A DNA stretch of 64,000 nt from Citreicella sp. C3M06 (GCF_018860705.1 NZ_JAHKQA010000105.1:56950-120949); one strand, 5' to 3'; shown: positions 8,573 to 17,394, counted from the stretch's first letter. The notes: generated by a model from the letters alone, not told the origin. Translations and numbers: made by a program.

Positions 8573-9040
8573 TCACCAGCTGTTATAGGCCAGATACTTG
8601 CCCGACATGGTGATCACCACGCGATCGCCCTTGCGGTTCGGCTCGCGTTCGACAGACATGTCGAAGTCGATCGCCGACATGATGCCATCGCCGAATTTCT
8701 CATGGATCAGCGCCTTGAGCGTCGGGCCATAGACGCCGACCACCTCGTAAAAGCGATAGATGCAGGGATCTGTCGGCACGGTCTGGGCGAACACCTTGGT
8801 CGGGCTTTCGGACAGAACCTCGGCGGCCTCCTCCGGCAGACCCAGCAGTTCGACCAGCGCGGCGGCCTTTTCGGGTGGAAAGGCGTTCATCCCCATGCAG
8901 GCGGAATGGGTGAACACCGGCGACATGCCGATGCCCGATGCGATGCCTTCCCATGTCAGCTTGCCGCGCTTTTTCGCGGCAATGATCAGCGCGGCGACGT
9001 CTTCCTTGTCGAGGAACTCCTCGGGCGTAAGATCTTTCAT
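8573..9040 (-). CDS. cynS: cyanate hydratase (cyanase)
   Basis: 155 residues, full length. The catalytic triad is in place: R96 and E99 in the YRFYE segment and S122 in GIMSAI, the same numbers as in the E. coli enzyme. The N-terminal half is the usual helix-turn-helix-like dimerisation domain. The decameric enzyme turns cyanate and bicarbonate into ammonia and CO2, giving both detoxification and a nitrogen source. It is the last gene of a leftward group with the PP2C-kinase protein and the FNT channel, 17 bp after the former. Confidence 0.97.
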   Translation of the reverse strand: MKDLTPEEFLDKEDVAALIIAAKKRGKLTWEGIASGIGMSPVFTHSACMGMNAFPPEKAAALVELLGLPEEAAEVLSESPTKVFAQTVPTDPCIYRFYEVVGVYGPTLKALIHEKFGDGIMSAIDFDMSVEREPNRKGDRVVITMSGKYLAYNSW

Positions 9041-9057
9041 ATCTGTCCTCCTGTGGG

Positions 9058-10758
9058 TCAGCCGGCAAGTTGCGCGGCGAGAATCACGCAGATCACTGCG
9101 AGAATGATGGTCAGCGCCTGCCAGAAGCGCAGCGGATCGCGCGCGGCCAGCGGAATGTGGTGGGCTGCGCGGGCGGCGCTGCCGGGGCGGTGCAGATCGG
9201 CGAGGAATTCCGACAGCGCATCGTAACGGCGCAGCGGGTCCGGATGCAGCGCGCGGCGCAGCGCCGCATCGACAAAGGCGGGCACGGCGTTGTCGTCACT
9301 GCGGGCCGGGGCGTATTGCAACCGCCGCTGATCGGCGCGGGTGGCGATGCGCGCCACCTGCGCGCCGTAGGGAAGCCGCCCGGTCAGCATTTCATACAGG
9401 ATGACTGCCAGCGCGTATTGATCCGACCGCCAGCTCACCACATCACCCGACAGGTATTCGGGGGCGGTGTATTGCAACGTGCCGGGCAGCTCTCCAAGCA
9501 GACCGGGGGCGGCCTCCTCGACCCCGGCGACAGACACCGACCCAAGGTCGATGATCCGCACGCTGCCGTCCTCGTCGATCAGAATGTTTTCGGGGCGAAT
9601 GTCCTGATGGATCATCTCGCGCCGGTGCAGCGCGCGCAGGCCGCTGATGATCTGCCCGGCGATGTCGCGCATCTTGTCCAGCGGCGCGCCGGGATGGTCG
9701 GTCATCCGTTGCCGAAGCGTCCGCCCCGGCAGATATGCCATCGCGACGTATAGCCCCGAGCGCGGCTGCGGCAGATCGGCGGCCTGCATCACATGCACCG
9801 AGCTGACCCGCCGCGCCACCCATTCCTCCAGTGTGAAACGGCGCAGGGCGGCGGGGTTTTCGAGCGTTTCCGACGCCGGGATCTTGAGCACGATTTTGCG
9901 CCCGTCCGGGTCGGCGGCAAGAAAGACATGGCTGCGCGGCGTCTGGCTGAGCGCACGCAGCACCCGCAGCCCATCGAGCGTATCTCCCGGTTTGGGCAGC
10001 GGCAGCACCAGCAGCGCGGTGGTTTCAGGCAGGCCAGCCTCTTGCGGCAGCCGGGTCACCTGCAAGATCTGCACCGTCAGGTTGTCGGCGCTGCCCCGGC
10101 TCAGCGCCGTATCGACCAATGCGCGGCAGGCATCGTTCAGCGTAGGCAGGGTCAGGGCATGGGCGACATCCGCACCGCTGATATGCTCGTGTAGCCCGTC
10201 GGTGCTCAGGACAAAGACATCGCCAGCGCGTAGCGGCACGCGGCGATAATCGAGCGCGACCGTCTCGGCCGCGCCAAGCGCGCGGGCCAGCATCTCGCCG
10301 GAGCGGTGATCGACGGTCAGCGGATCAAGCAGGCCATCGGCATAGCGCGCCACCCGGGCATCGCCCGCGTGCAGCACATGGCCAGCGCCCCCCTTGAGGA
10401 TCAACGCCGCAAAGGCGCAGACCATGCCGCTGTCCAGATCCGCCAGCGTCCGGTTCTGCCCGTAAAGCCAGGCGTTGGCGGATTGAAGCACCCGGCTTGC
10501 GGCGGTCTTTACCGTCCAGCTATCGGGGGTGTCATAGTAATCGGACAGCAGCATCCTGACCGCGCTCTGGGCAGCGACGCCGCTGGTCTGGCTGCTGGAA
10601 ATGCCGTCGGCCACGGCAAGGACGATGCCCTTGAGCATCAGCGCATCGCCCTCGGGAACCCGCGCGCCGTGGAAATCCTGCATCAGCGGTTTGCAGCCCG
10701 CAGAGGCGCATTGGCCGATCACGGCCTCCAGCCGGTCTGTCGTCATATCCCGTGGCAT
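9058..10758 (-). CDS. fused PP2C phosphatase - Ser/Thr kinase - membrane anchor protein
   Basis: 566 residues in three parts. Residues 1-240 are a PP2C phosphatase with the metal ligands D51 (ADG), D133 (GDA) and D225 (DN). Residues 260-520 are a Hanks-type kinase with K292 (VLKIP), the catalytic loop HQDIRPEN (384-391) and D404 LG in place of DFG. Residues 544-563 are one C-terminal membrane helix. The protein can thus both add and remove phosphate and is tethered to the inner membrane. Homologues are found in nitrate/nitrite assimilation operons of proteobacteria, which fits the neighbouring nir remnants. An RNA hairpin separates it from the FNT gene. Confidence 0.92.
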   Translation of the reverse strand: MPRDMTTDRLEAVIGQCASAGCKPLMQDFHGARVPEGDALMLKGIVLAVADGISSSQTSGVAAQSAVRMLLSDYYDTPDSWTVKTAASRVLQSANAWLYGQNRTLADLDSGMVCAFAALILKGGAGHVLHAGDARVARYADGLLDPLTVDHRSGEMLARALGAAETVALDYRRVPLRAGDVFVLSTDGLHEHISGADVAHALTLPTLNDACRALVDTALSRGSADNLTVQILQVTRLPQEAGLPETTALLVLPLPKPGDTLDGLRVLRALSQTPRSHVFLAADPDGRKIVLKIPASETLENPAALRRFTLEEWVARRVSSVHVMQAADLPQPRSGLYVAMAYLPGRTLRQRMTDHPGAPLDKMRDIAGQIISGLRALHRREMIHQDIRPENILIDEDGSVRIIDLGSVSVAGVEEAAPGLLGELPGTLQYTAPEYLSGDVVSWRSDQYALAVILYEMLTGRLPYGAQVARIATRADQRRLQYAPARSDDNAVPAFVDAALRRALHPDPLRRYDALSEFLADLHRPGSAARAAHHIPLAARDPLRFWQALTIILAVICVILAAQLAG

Positions 10759-10782
10759 GGATGGCCTCGCTCGGCGAAAAGA

Positions 10783-10804
10783 GGGGCCCCCGAAGGGGAC
10801 CCCA
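10783..10804. repeat. GC hairpin between FNT channel and kinase genes
   Basis: GGGGCCCC and GGGGACCCC arms face each other around CGAA, with one bulged A. It lies in the 62-bp gap of the leftward operon and lacks a T-run, so RNA processing or partial attenuation is more likely than full termination. Confidence 0.45.
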
Positions 10805-10820
10805 GTCAGGGAGGTCGGAG

Positions 10821-11666
10821 CTATTCCGCCGGCACGACAGCGGCGTCGTCATTGCGCGCGGCGCCGCGCTTGGGGCTTTCGCGGAAATGCGTGGCGTAGA
10901 TCATGCCGCCCACAAAGGTCAGGCCGCCGACAAGGTTGCCCACCACGACCGGGATCTCGTTGTAGATGAAATAATCGGCCCAAGTGAATTCACCGCCCAG
11001 CATGATACCGCTGGGGAACAGGAACATGTTGACGATGGAATGTTCGAAGCCAAGGTAGAAGAACACGATGATCGGCATCCACATCGCCATGATCTTGCCA
11101 GAGGTCGAGGTCGACATCATCGCGGCAACCACGCCGGTCGACACCATCCAGTTGCACAGCACGGCGCGCACGAAGACGGTTAGCAGACCTGCGCCCCCGG
11201 CGGCGGCATAGCCCAGCGTGCGGGCCTCGCCGATCTGACCGATCTTCTGACCGACCTCGTTGGGTTCGGCGGAAAAGCCGGTGGTAAAGACGATCGCCAT
11301 CAGCACGGCGGTGGTCATCGCCCCGGCGAAGTTGCCGCAGAACACCAGCCCCCAGTTGCGGAACACGCCCTTCCATGTGCAGCCCGGACGCTTGGCCAGC
11401 ACCGCCAGCGGCGCAAGGGTGAACACCCCGGTCAGCAGGTCGAACCCCATAAGGTACAGCAGGCAGAAGCCCACCGGAAACAGCAGCGAGGCGACAAGGA
11501 AATTGCCGGTCTGCACCGCGATGGTGACGGCAAAGGCGGCGGCAAGCGCCAGAATGGCACCCGCCATGTAGGAGCGGATCAGGGTGTCCTTGGTGGCCAT
11601 GAAGATCTTGGATTCGCCGGCATCGACCATCTTGGCCGCGAATTCCTTGGGCATGACATACGACAT
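10821..11666 (-). CDS. formate/nitrite transporter (FNT) family channel, NirC-like
   Basis: 281 residues with six main membrane helices. The FNT features are visible: a pore-lining NWMVSTGV segment, the FEHSIVNM motif carrying the pore histidine, and a GNLVGG repeat near the end. FNT pentamers carry nitrite, formate or related small anions and weak acids with protons. The position just downstream of the nirBD remnants argues for nitrite as the original substrate. The reading frame is intact, in contrast to its upstream neighbours. Confidence 0.93.
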   Translation of the reverse strand: MSYVMPKEFAAKMVDAGESKIFMATKDTLIRSYMAGAILALAAAFAVTIAVQTGNFLVASLLFPVGFCLLYLMGFDLLTGVFTLAPLAVLAKRPGCTWKGVFRNWGLVFCGNFAGAMTTAVLMAIVFTTGFSAEPNEVGQKIGQIGEARTLGYAAAGGAGLLTVFVRAVLCNWMVSTGVVAAMMSTSTSGKIMAMWMPIIVFFYLGFEHSIVNMFLFPSGIMLGGEFTWADYFIYNEIPVVVGNLVGGLTFVGGMIYATHFRESPKRGAARNDDAAVVPAE

Positions 11667-11700
11667 GTCTAAAGTCCTTTCGAGGGGTGGTGGCCTGACC

Positions 11701-11992
11701 AGTCAGGCGTCGAGGTTCGGTTCGAGAGAGATGTCCCGGCCACCGATGCGGACGGGACGGCGGTCATCGGCGCCCTGCGCGGCGCCGGTTTCGAGGAAAA
11801 TCACCCAGTTGTGCAGCGGGCATGTCACGCAGCCCCCATGCACGTTGCCGCTGCTGAGAGGTCGCCCTTGTGGGGGCAGCAATCCTCCAGCGCAAAGATG
11901 CGGTCATCCAAAGTGCGGAAGACGGCGATGGTCAGCGCGCCGTGGCGCTCACAGCTCACGCCTGATCTCAGCAGGTCGCTGCACCACGCTCC
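11701..11992 (-). pseudogene. nirD: nirD remnant (nitrite reductase small subunit), frameshifted
   Basis: On the minus strand the sequence encodes a NirD/Rieske-like segment (TIAVFRTLDDRIFALED, then CCPHKG). It then hits a TGA at about 11825 as the frame ends with CMGAA. The next frame continues at once with VHGGCVTCPLHNWVIFLETG and ends at the TGA near 11702. Together the two frames make an almost complete NirD C-terminal half, with the CPH and CPLH motif pair. A small deletion has therefore split the gene. Its N-terminus is fused in frame to the nirB fragment. Confidence 0.88.
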
Positions 11993-12655
11993 AACACTGA
12001 CATCGCCAACCAGCTTGTCGCGGCCAAGGATCGCCTTGTCATTCCCCCCGCAGCGGAGATCGATCCCGCACGATTCCAGCTCCTCTTGCAGAGGGTAGGC
12101 GGCAGAGGCATCGGGCTGGCGTTCCATCAGGTTCTCCACCGTCACCGGCCTGCCCTGTGCCTTCGGACCGGCGGTCGCTTCGAGCTGTAGCTGGCCACCC
12201 CCGATCACCACGTTGCGGCCGCCGCTGCGGACCTGTCGCAGCGTCGCATCGACGTCATTCAGATCGCGGTCGGCCAGCACACCGGGAAGATTGCGCCCCG
12301 GCACCGGGGTCATGAACGACGACGACCCGGTCGCAATCACCAGCTTGTCATAGCTGGCCGACCGGCCGCTTTGCGCGCGAACGCTGCGGGCCGCGCAGTA
12401 GATCTCGACGATCTTTTCGCCCTTGTGCAGGGTGATGCCCTGCGCCGCATACCAAGCATCGTCATGGATCACGCTGTCCGCAAATGTCTTCTCGCCCGAC
12501 AGCACCGGCGAAAGCAGAATGCGATCGTAGTTCCCCCGGGGCTCGGCGTTGAAGATGGTGATGTCATAGGCCGCCGCGCCCGGCGCCAGCAGCTGCTCGA
12601 GCATCCGGACTGGGGCCATGCAGTTTCCGATGATCACAAGACGTGGTTTGGACAT
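11993..12655 (-). pseudogene. nirB: nirB remnant (assimilatory nitrite reductase large subunit), truncated
   Basis: The frame from 12655 begins MSKPRLVIIGNCMAPVRMLE, the FAD-binding start of NirB; GNYDRILLSPVLSGEKTF, the YDKLVIATGS block and VVIGGGQLQLEA follow. It stops resembling NirB after about 220 residues (EELESCGIDLRCGG). Intact NirB is roughly 800 residues, so the rest of the flavoprotein part and the entire siroheme/4Fe-4S reductase part are missing. The remaining frame runs straight into nirD. The GNGMAP position has become GNCMAP and the GGGLLGLEA position GGGQLQLEA, as expected of a decaying gene. Confidence 0.88.
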
Positions 12656-12833
12656 GACTGGTCCTCGGGCTCTGGCGAACCGGAAGATCCCGGTCGCAGC
12701 GGTTTCGGTCAGGATTTGAACGTGGACGCAGACAAGCACTCGCAGACTGACGGATCAGTGCGCGGGCAGCCTCATTGCTGCGGAGCCGCATTCGGGTATT
12801 TGACGGAAATCGCCGCGCCGTTGCGGCCTAATA

Positions 12834-12851
12834 AGAGGCGACACCGCCTCT
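12834..12851 (-). promoter_or_regulatory. leader hairpin upstream of the nir remnant
   Basis: AGAGGCG and CGCCTCT form a perfect 7-bp stem with a 4-nt loop, about 180 bp before the nirB start. Nitrate/nitrite assimilation operons often have leader hairpins bound by NasT-type antiterminators; whether this is one cannot be decided by eye. Confidence 0.4.
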
Positions 12852-12858
12852 CGTTAAA

Positions 12859-12877
12859 CATTCTGATACGAAGAATG
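12859..12877. promoter_or_regulatory. inverted repeat CATTCT-N7-AGAATG, operator candidate
   Basis: Perfect 6-bp arms separated by 7 bp in the AT-richest part of the gap between nsrR and nirB. The neighbouring Rrf2 regulator is the obvious candidate to bind it, but the arms are not the classic NsrR half-site, so the match is tentative. Confidence 0.35.
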
Positions 12878-13060
12878 ATTCAACCGCGCAACAAAAGATC
12901 GCAGCCGCCCGCTGGCGCGGGAAGAAAAACACCTTCTCGACCCGTCAGGCGCACAATTAGATGGCGATAATTGGAAATCAGCGCTGCTTTTGTGCAACCC
13001 AAGAATGATCCGCGCCCGACCTGCGCGTCGAATTGCGCTGCTTTGATCGGGATTCGAAGG

Positions 13061-13498
13061 TCAGGGCGCGTGGGCGGCCCCTGCACCCAGCAGAATATCC
13101 AGCGTGCGCGGATGCGCCCCGACAGCATCGCGCAGCGTGACCCTGTCGAGATTGGCGTAGAATGCGTCCTTTGCCTCGCGCAGGGCGCGCACCAGCCCGC
13201 AAGAGCCACGCAGGATGCAACTGTCGCAATCGACCAGCGCAGCATCGCCTTCCATCTTGCGCGCGACCTGACCGACAAGGATGTCCGACGCGCAATGCGC
13301 CAGCATTACCCCGCCAGACCGGCCCCGCGTGCTTTGCAGCACACCATGATCGACAAGCTGGTTCACCACCTTCATCAGATTGCTTTGCGACACCTCATGC
13401 GCCCGGGAGATTTCCGAGATCGAAACAAGCCTGCCCTCATGGGCCGCGAGATACAGACAGACGCGCAAGGCATAGTCGGTGAATTTCGAAAGGCGCAT
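13061..13498 (-). CDS. nsrR: Rrf2-family regulator, NsrR-like
   Basis: 145 residues. An N-terminal winged helix (MRLSKFTDYALRVCLYLA, SQSNLMKVVNQLVDHG) is followed by three cysteines, C91, C94 and C100, in a DCDSCILRGSC context. This arrangement holds the iron-sulfur cluster that senses nitric oxide in NsrR. NsrR represses genes for NO detoxification and nitrosative stress. It lies between the nir remnant and the cytochrome bo3 operon, all read leftwards; NO inhibits haem-copper oxidases, so both neighbours make sense. The cysteine spacing differs slightly from E. coli NsrR, so another Rrf2 subfamily is possible. Confidence 0.8.
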   Translation of the reverse strand: MRLSKFTDYALRVCLYLAAHEGRLVSISEISRAHEVSQSNLMKVVNQLVDHGVLQSTRGRSGGVMLAHCASDILVGQVARKMEGDAALVDCDSCILRGSCGLVRALREAKDAFYANLDRVTLRDAVGAHPRTLDILLGAGAAHAP

Positions 13499-13576
13499 CT
13501 GTCAGGTCCGGATATACAATCTGCTGACGGTGTAGACGATCAACCGCACAGTCAAGCTGGGCGAGGCCTTGTCAAA

Positions 13577-13598
13577 GGCGCGGCCCGCAAGCCGCGCC
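13577..13598 (-). terminator. terminator of the cyo-SURF1 operon
   Basis: GGCGCGGC and GCCGCGCC form a perfect 8-bp stem with a 6-nt loop, 8 bp downstream of the SURF1 stop and followed by TTT on the minus strand. Confidence 0.65.
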
Positions 13599-13605
13599 CA
13601 AAACT

Positions 13606-14304
13606 TCAATTTTTGTGGCGAATTTCGTGCCAGAGCAGCATGCCGTAACCGCCGATCACCATCAGCGCGAGCGCGTACCAAGTGATGGCGTAGCTCAGGT
13701 GCGAATTGCGGAACGACACCACGGTCTGCCCGCCGCGCGGCCAGCTGTTGGCTGTCAGCTCTTCGTCGATGAAATACGGTGCGGCCCGCTCAAAGCCCTT
13801 GGCCTGCGTGATCGAGCCGATGTCGCGGCGATACCAGAGCTGTTCGTCCGGGTTGCTCTCGCGCGAGAACAGCCAGCCGTCGGCTTCCGAGATGCGCAGC
13901 AGGCCGGTGACGGTGGTCTCGCCATCGATGTGGTCGAAATCGGCGATATCGCCGTTGTGCTGGGGCACGATGCCCCGGTTGATCATCACGATGCTGCCGT
14001 CGGCGCGTTGCAGCGGGGTCAGCACCCAGTAGGCCGGGCCGAAATCGGACGGCGTATAGACCAGCACCTCGTCATCGTTGAGATAGCTGCCGGTCACGCT
14101 CACCCGGCGGTATTCGTCGGCATCGCGCGCCACGGGCGCATCGAAGGCCGGGGCGGGCACCGGATCGGCGTGGATGCGCGCGTCGACCCGCTCGATCAGA
14201 TCAAGCTTCCACGCGAGGCGCTGAACCTGCCATGTCCCGAGCGCGGCGAAACAGGCCAGCAACACGGCGGCCAGAAGCGATACGATGATGAGGCGGAGGG
14301 TCAT
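13606..14304 (-). CDS. SURF1-family cytochrome oxidase assembly protein
   Basis: 232 residues with a membrane helix at each end (LIIVSLLAAVLLACFAALG and the ITWYALALMVIGGYG region) and a periplasmic domain between. SURF1 signatures include GTWQVQRLAWK right after the first helix, the MINRGIVP segment and the C-terminal YAITWYALA. SURF1 helps insert haem into subunit I of haem-copper oxidases. It is the last gene of the cyoABCD cluster. I chose the ATG at 14304; upstream codons are antisense-like sequence. Confidence 0.9.
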   Translation of the reverse strand: MTLRLIIVSLLAAVLLACFAALGTWQVQRLAWKLDLIERVDARIHADPVPAPAFDAPVARDADEYRRVSVTGSYLNDDEVLVYTPSDFGPAYWVLTPLQRADGSIVMINRGIVPQHNGDIADFDHIDGETTVTGLLRISEADGWLFSRESNPDEQLWYRRDIGSITQAKGFERAAPYFIDEELTANSWPRGGQTVVSFRNSHLSYAITWYALALMVIGGYGMLLWHEIRHKN

Positions 14305-14327
14305 CTTGCTGAGGTCCTCGAAACAAA

Positions 14328-14351
14328 GCCGGGGCCGCGAACGGCCCCGGC
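14328..14351 (-). repeat. perfect 10-bp GC hairpin between cyoD and SURF1 gene
   Basis: GCCGGGGCCG, loop CGAA, CGGCCCCGGC. It is stable and has a tetraloop of the GNRA-like/UNCG-like size class but no T-run. It probably lowers the level of SURF1 message relative to cyoABCD, or protects the upstream 3' end. Confidence 0.6.
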
Positions 14352-14372
14352 GAATGACGTGCGGAAAAGAAG

Positions 14373-14750
14373 TCAGCCCTGCTGGGACTGAAGGCTCTTC
14401 ATCTGTTCGATCTGCTGATCCATCTCGTGCATCGGCATCATGTTCTCGTTCATGTTGTGCATGACCCAGAGCGAGCCAGCCAGAACGATCACAAGGATCA
14501 CCACCGAGAAGATCGTGGCGGACAGGGTCCAGCCTTCCTCGGCCGATTTGTTGACGTGCAGGAAGAACACCAGATGCACGATGATCTGCACCGCGCCAAG
14601 GCCCATGATCCAAGCGATCAGGGTGGTGCGTGGCAGGTCGACTTCGGCCATGATCAGGTAGAACGGGATGATGGTCAGGATCGCGGCGAGCGCGAAGCCG
14701 ATCATCAGTTGGCCCATGGTGCCGTGCGAATGTGCGGTATGATCAGCCAT
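14373..14750 (-). CDS. cyoD: cytochrome bo3 ubiquinol oxidase subunit IV
   Basis: 125 residues with three membrane helices and the CyoD pattern: a histidine-rich start (ADHTAHSHGTMGQL), GFALAAILTIIPF, and VHLVFFLHVN in the second helix. A C-terminal tail rich in Met, Glu and Gln follows. Subunit IV aids assembly of the copper site in subunit I. It overlaps the cyoC stop by one base. Confidence 0.95.
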   Translation of the reverse strand: MADHTAHSHGTMGQLMIGFALAAILTIIPFYLIMAEVDLPRTTLIAWIMGLGAVQIIVHLVFFLHVNKSAEEGWTLSATIFSVVILVIVLAGSLWVMHNMNENMMPMHEMDQQIEQMKSLQSQQG

Positions 14751-15409
14751 CAGACGAGCCTCACGAGATAGACAAACGAGAACACCCCGATCCAGATCAG
14801 ATCAAGGAAGTGCCAGAACATCGACAGCGTCCCCAGACGCTGCATGTTGGCCGGGATCAGGCCGTGCATCTTGATCTGCGCCATCAGCGTGAACAGCCAC
14901 ACCAGACCAAAGGTCACGTGCAGACCGTGCGTGCCCACCAGCGCAAAGAACGCCGACAGGAAGGCCGAGCGGTCAGGCCCCGCCCCGAGGTGGATGAGGT
15001 GGTTGAATTCATACACCTCCATCGCGATGAAGCCGATGCCGAACAGCGCGGTGACGCCAAGCCACATCAGCGCGCCGTCCACCTTCTGCTTGTCGGCCTG
15101 CAGCATGGCGAGACCGAAGGTGACCGACGAGAACAGCAGCAGCGCCGTTTCCATCGCCACGAACCCCGGCTCGAACAGGTCTATCGGCGCCGGTCCGCCG
15201 GCATAGCTGTAGCCCAGCACGGCATAGGTGGCGAACAGCGCGCCAAAGATGATGCAGTCGCTCATCAGGTAGATCCAGAACCCGATGGGAGTCGGGCTGT
15301 GGTGCTGATGGTCGGTCTCATGGCCGCTGGTGGGCCTTGCGTGGTGCATCGGCTCGTCGGCCAGAGGCTCGACGATCGACTTGCCCGCCGAAGAGGTCAC
15401 GGTGCTCAT
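14750..15409 (-). CDS. cyoC: cytochrome bo3 ubiquinol oxidase subunit III
   Basis: 219 residues with five membrane helices; [19 protein letters not shown] and the [15 protein letters not shown] segment are the conserved cores of haem-copper oxidase subunit III. A histidine-rich cytoplasmic N-terminus ([17 protein letters not shown]) precedes the first helix. Its start overlaps the cyoB stop by four bases. Subunit III has no cofactor and stabilises the complex. Confidence 0.96.
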   Translation of the reverse strand: MSTVTSSAGKSIVEPLADEPMHHARPTSGHETDHQHHSPTPIGFWIYLMSDCIIFGALFATYAVLGYSYAGGPAPIDLFEPGFVAMETALLLFSSVTFGLAMLQADKQKVDGALMWLGVTALFGIGFIAMEVYEFNHLIHLGAGPDRSAFLSAFFALVGTHGLHVTFGLVWLFTLMAQIKMHGLIPANMQRLGTLSMFWHFLDLIWIGVFSFVYLVRLV

Positions 15410-17394
15410 GTGAGGGCTCCTTTCGCTTCGGTCTGACGCACTTCATCCACGGGGATGTAGTAGTCGCGGTGGTAGTTGAAGGTATGCGCGATGCCGACGG
15501 CGATCATCGCCACAAAGGTCAGGATCGCCAGCCACCAGATGTACCAGACCATGGCAAAGCCGAAGACAAACGCGATACCGGCGATGACGACGCCCGTGGC
15601 GGTGTCCTTGGGCATGTGGATCGGCGCATAGTCGGTCGACCATTTGAAGCCGGCCTTCTTCATGTGCCAGAACGCTTCGCGTCCGGTGACATTCAGCTCC
15701 TGCGGAAAGTTGTACTGCTGCGGCGGGGACTGGGTCGCCCATTCCAGCGTACGCGCATCCCAAGGATCGTTGCCGCAGGCAAGCTTCTTGCGGTTCATGA
15801 TCGACACGGCAAAGCACATGAAGGTCGACAGGATGCCGAACAGGATGATCAGCGCACCGATGCCGGCGATGATGAAATACGGCTGCCAGCCCGCGTCAGG
15901 GTAGCTGTTCATCCGGCGGGTGACGCCCATCAGGCCAAGCGCGTAAAGCGGCATGAAGGCAACGTAGAAGCCGATGAACCAGCCCCAGAAGGCGCGCTTG
16001 CCCCATTTCTCGTCGAGCTGGAAGCCAAAGGCTTTCGGCCACCAGTAGGTCACGCCCGCATAGATCGCGAACACCACGCCGCCGATGATGACGTTGTGGA
16101 AGTGGGCGATGAGGAACAGCGTGTTGTGCAGCTGGAAGTCGACGGGCGGGATGGCCAGCATCACGCCGGTCATGCCGCCGATGGTGAAGGTCACGAGGAA
16201 GCCGATCACCCAGAGCATCGGCACTTCAAGCCGCACGCGGCCCTTGTACATGGTGAACAGCCAGTTGAAGATCTTCACCCCCGTCGGCACCGAGATGATC
16301 ATCGTGGTTATGCCAAAGAAGGTGTTGACGCTTGCGCCCGACCCCATGGTGAAGAAGTGGTGCAGCCACACGATAAAGGACAGCACCATGATGCAGGCGG
16401 TCGCCCAGACCATCGTGCGGTAGCCAAAGATCGGCTTGCCCGAGAAGGTCGACACGATTTCCGAGATGATGCCAAAGCAGGGAATGATCAGGATGTAGAC
16501 CTCGGGGTGCCCCCAGATCCAAATCAGGTTCACATACATCATGGCGTTGCCGCCAAAGTCGTTGGTGAAGAAGTGGAAGCCAAGGTAGCGGTCCAGCGTC
16601 AGCAGCGCCAGCGTGGCCGTCAGCACCGGGAAGGCGGCGACGATCAGCACGTTGGTGATCAGCGCCGTCCAGGTAAAGATCGGCATGTCGAACATCTTCA
16701 TCCCCGGCGCGCGCATCTTGAGGATGGTCGCGATGAGGTTGATGCCCGACAGCGTGGTGCCCACGCCCGCGATCTGTAGCGCCCAGAGATAGTAATCCAT
16801 CCCCGGCCCGGTCGAGTAATTCGCCCCCGACAGCGGCGGAAACGCCAGCCAGCCGACGCGCGCGAATTCACCGATGAACAGCGAGACGTTGATCAGCAGC
16901 GCGCCCGACACCGTCATCCAGAACGAGAAATTGTTCAGGAACGGGAAGGCCACGTCGCGGGCACCGATCTGAAGCGGCATGACATAGTTCATCACACCGG
17001 TCACGAAAGGCATCGCCACGAAGAAGATCATGATGACGCCATGCGCGGTGAACACCTGATCGTAGTGGTGCGGCGGCAGCCAGCCTTCGTTGCCACCGGC
17101 GGCCATGGCCTGCTGGCCGCGCATCATCAGCGCGTCGGCAAAGCCGCGCACCATCATGATGAAGCCAAGCACCATGTACATGATGCCGATCTTCTTGTGG
17201 TCGATGCTGACCACCCAGTTGTTCCAGAGCGGCGCCCACAGCTTGAAGTAGGTCATCAGCGCAAGGAAGATCAGCCCCCCCAGTGCAACGCCGGCGAAGG
17301 TGCCGATCAGGATCGGTTCGTGGATCGGGATCCAGTCAAGCGTCAGACGCCCGAAGATCGGCGAGAAGGTTTCTGCTGGTTGCTCAGATGCCAT
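15406..17394 (-). CDS. cyoB: cytochrome bo3 ubiquinol oxidase subunit I
   Basis: 662 residues with about 15 membrane helices. The haem-copper centre is visible: [10 protein letters not shown] (the cross-linked His-Tyr pair), [10 protein letters not shown] (two CuB histidines) and [10 protein letters not shown] (haem ligands). It reduces O2 to water while pumping protons, using ubiquinol. I chose the ATG at 17394 (MASEQPAE); the open frame upstream to 17460 lies in cyoA and does not look like protein. It overlaps the cyoA 3' end by 11 bp, so the two are coupled. Confidence 0.97.
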   Translation of the reverse strand: MASEQPAETFSPIFGRLTLDWIPIHEPILIGTFAGVALGGLIFLALMTYFKLWAPLWNNWVVSIDHKKIGIMYMVLGFIMMVRGFADALMMRGQQAMAAGGNEGWLPPHHYDQVFTAHGVIMIFFVAMPFVTGVMNYVMPLQIGARDVAFPFLNNFSFWMTVSGALLINVSLFIGEFARVGWLAFPPLSGANYSTGPGMDYYLWALQIAGVGTTLSGINLIATILKMRAPGMKMFDMPIFTWTALITNVLIVAAFPVLTATLALLTLDRYLGFHFFTNDFGGNAMMYVNLIWIWGHPEVYILIIPCFGIISEIVSTFSGKPIFGYRTMVWATACIMVLSFIVWLHHFFTMGSGASVNTFFGITTMIISVPTGVKIFNWLFTMYKGRVRLEVPMLWVIGFLVTFTIGGMTGVMLAIPPVDFQLHNTLFLIAHFHNVIIGGVVFAIYAGVTYWWPKAFGFQLDEKWGKRAFWGWFIGFYVAFMPLYALGLMGVTRRMNSYPDAGWQPYFIIAGIGALIILFGILSTFMCFAVSIMNRKKLACGNDPWDARTLEWATQSPPQQYNFPQELNVTGREAFWHMKKAGFKWSTDYAPIHMPKDTATGVVIAGIAFVFGFAMVWYIWWLAILTFVAMIAVGIAHTFNYHRDYYIPVDEVRQTEAKGALT

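Larger units (their letters stand above)
12740..13060. other. intergenic region upstream of the nirBD remnant
   Basis: About 320 bp without a convincing gene. Read on the minus strand, towards nirB, it holds an imperfect operator-like palindrome (12859-12877) and then a 7-bp GC hairpin (12834-12851), as expected for a promoter and leader of an assimilatory nitrite operon. The remaining sequence shows no conserved protein. Confidence 0.55.

Noticed and set aside
13606..14613. Longer SURF1 start (335 residues)
   Set aside because: The first about 100 codons overlap cyoD and are not hydrophobic; SURF1 begins with its membrane helix at 14304.
15337..16779. Plus-strand frame of 480 residues rich in His, Asp and Arg
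   Set aside because: Antisense to cyoB; histidines arise from complementing Val/Met codons.
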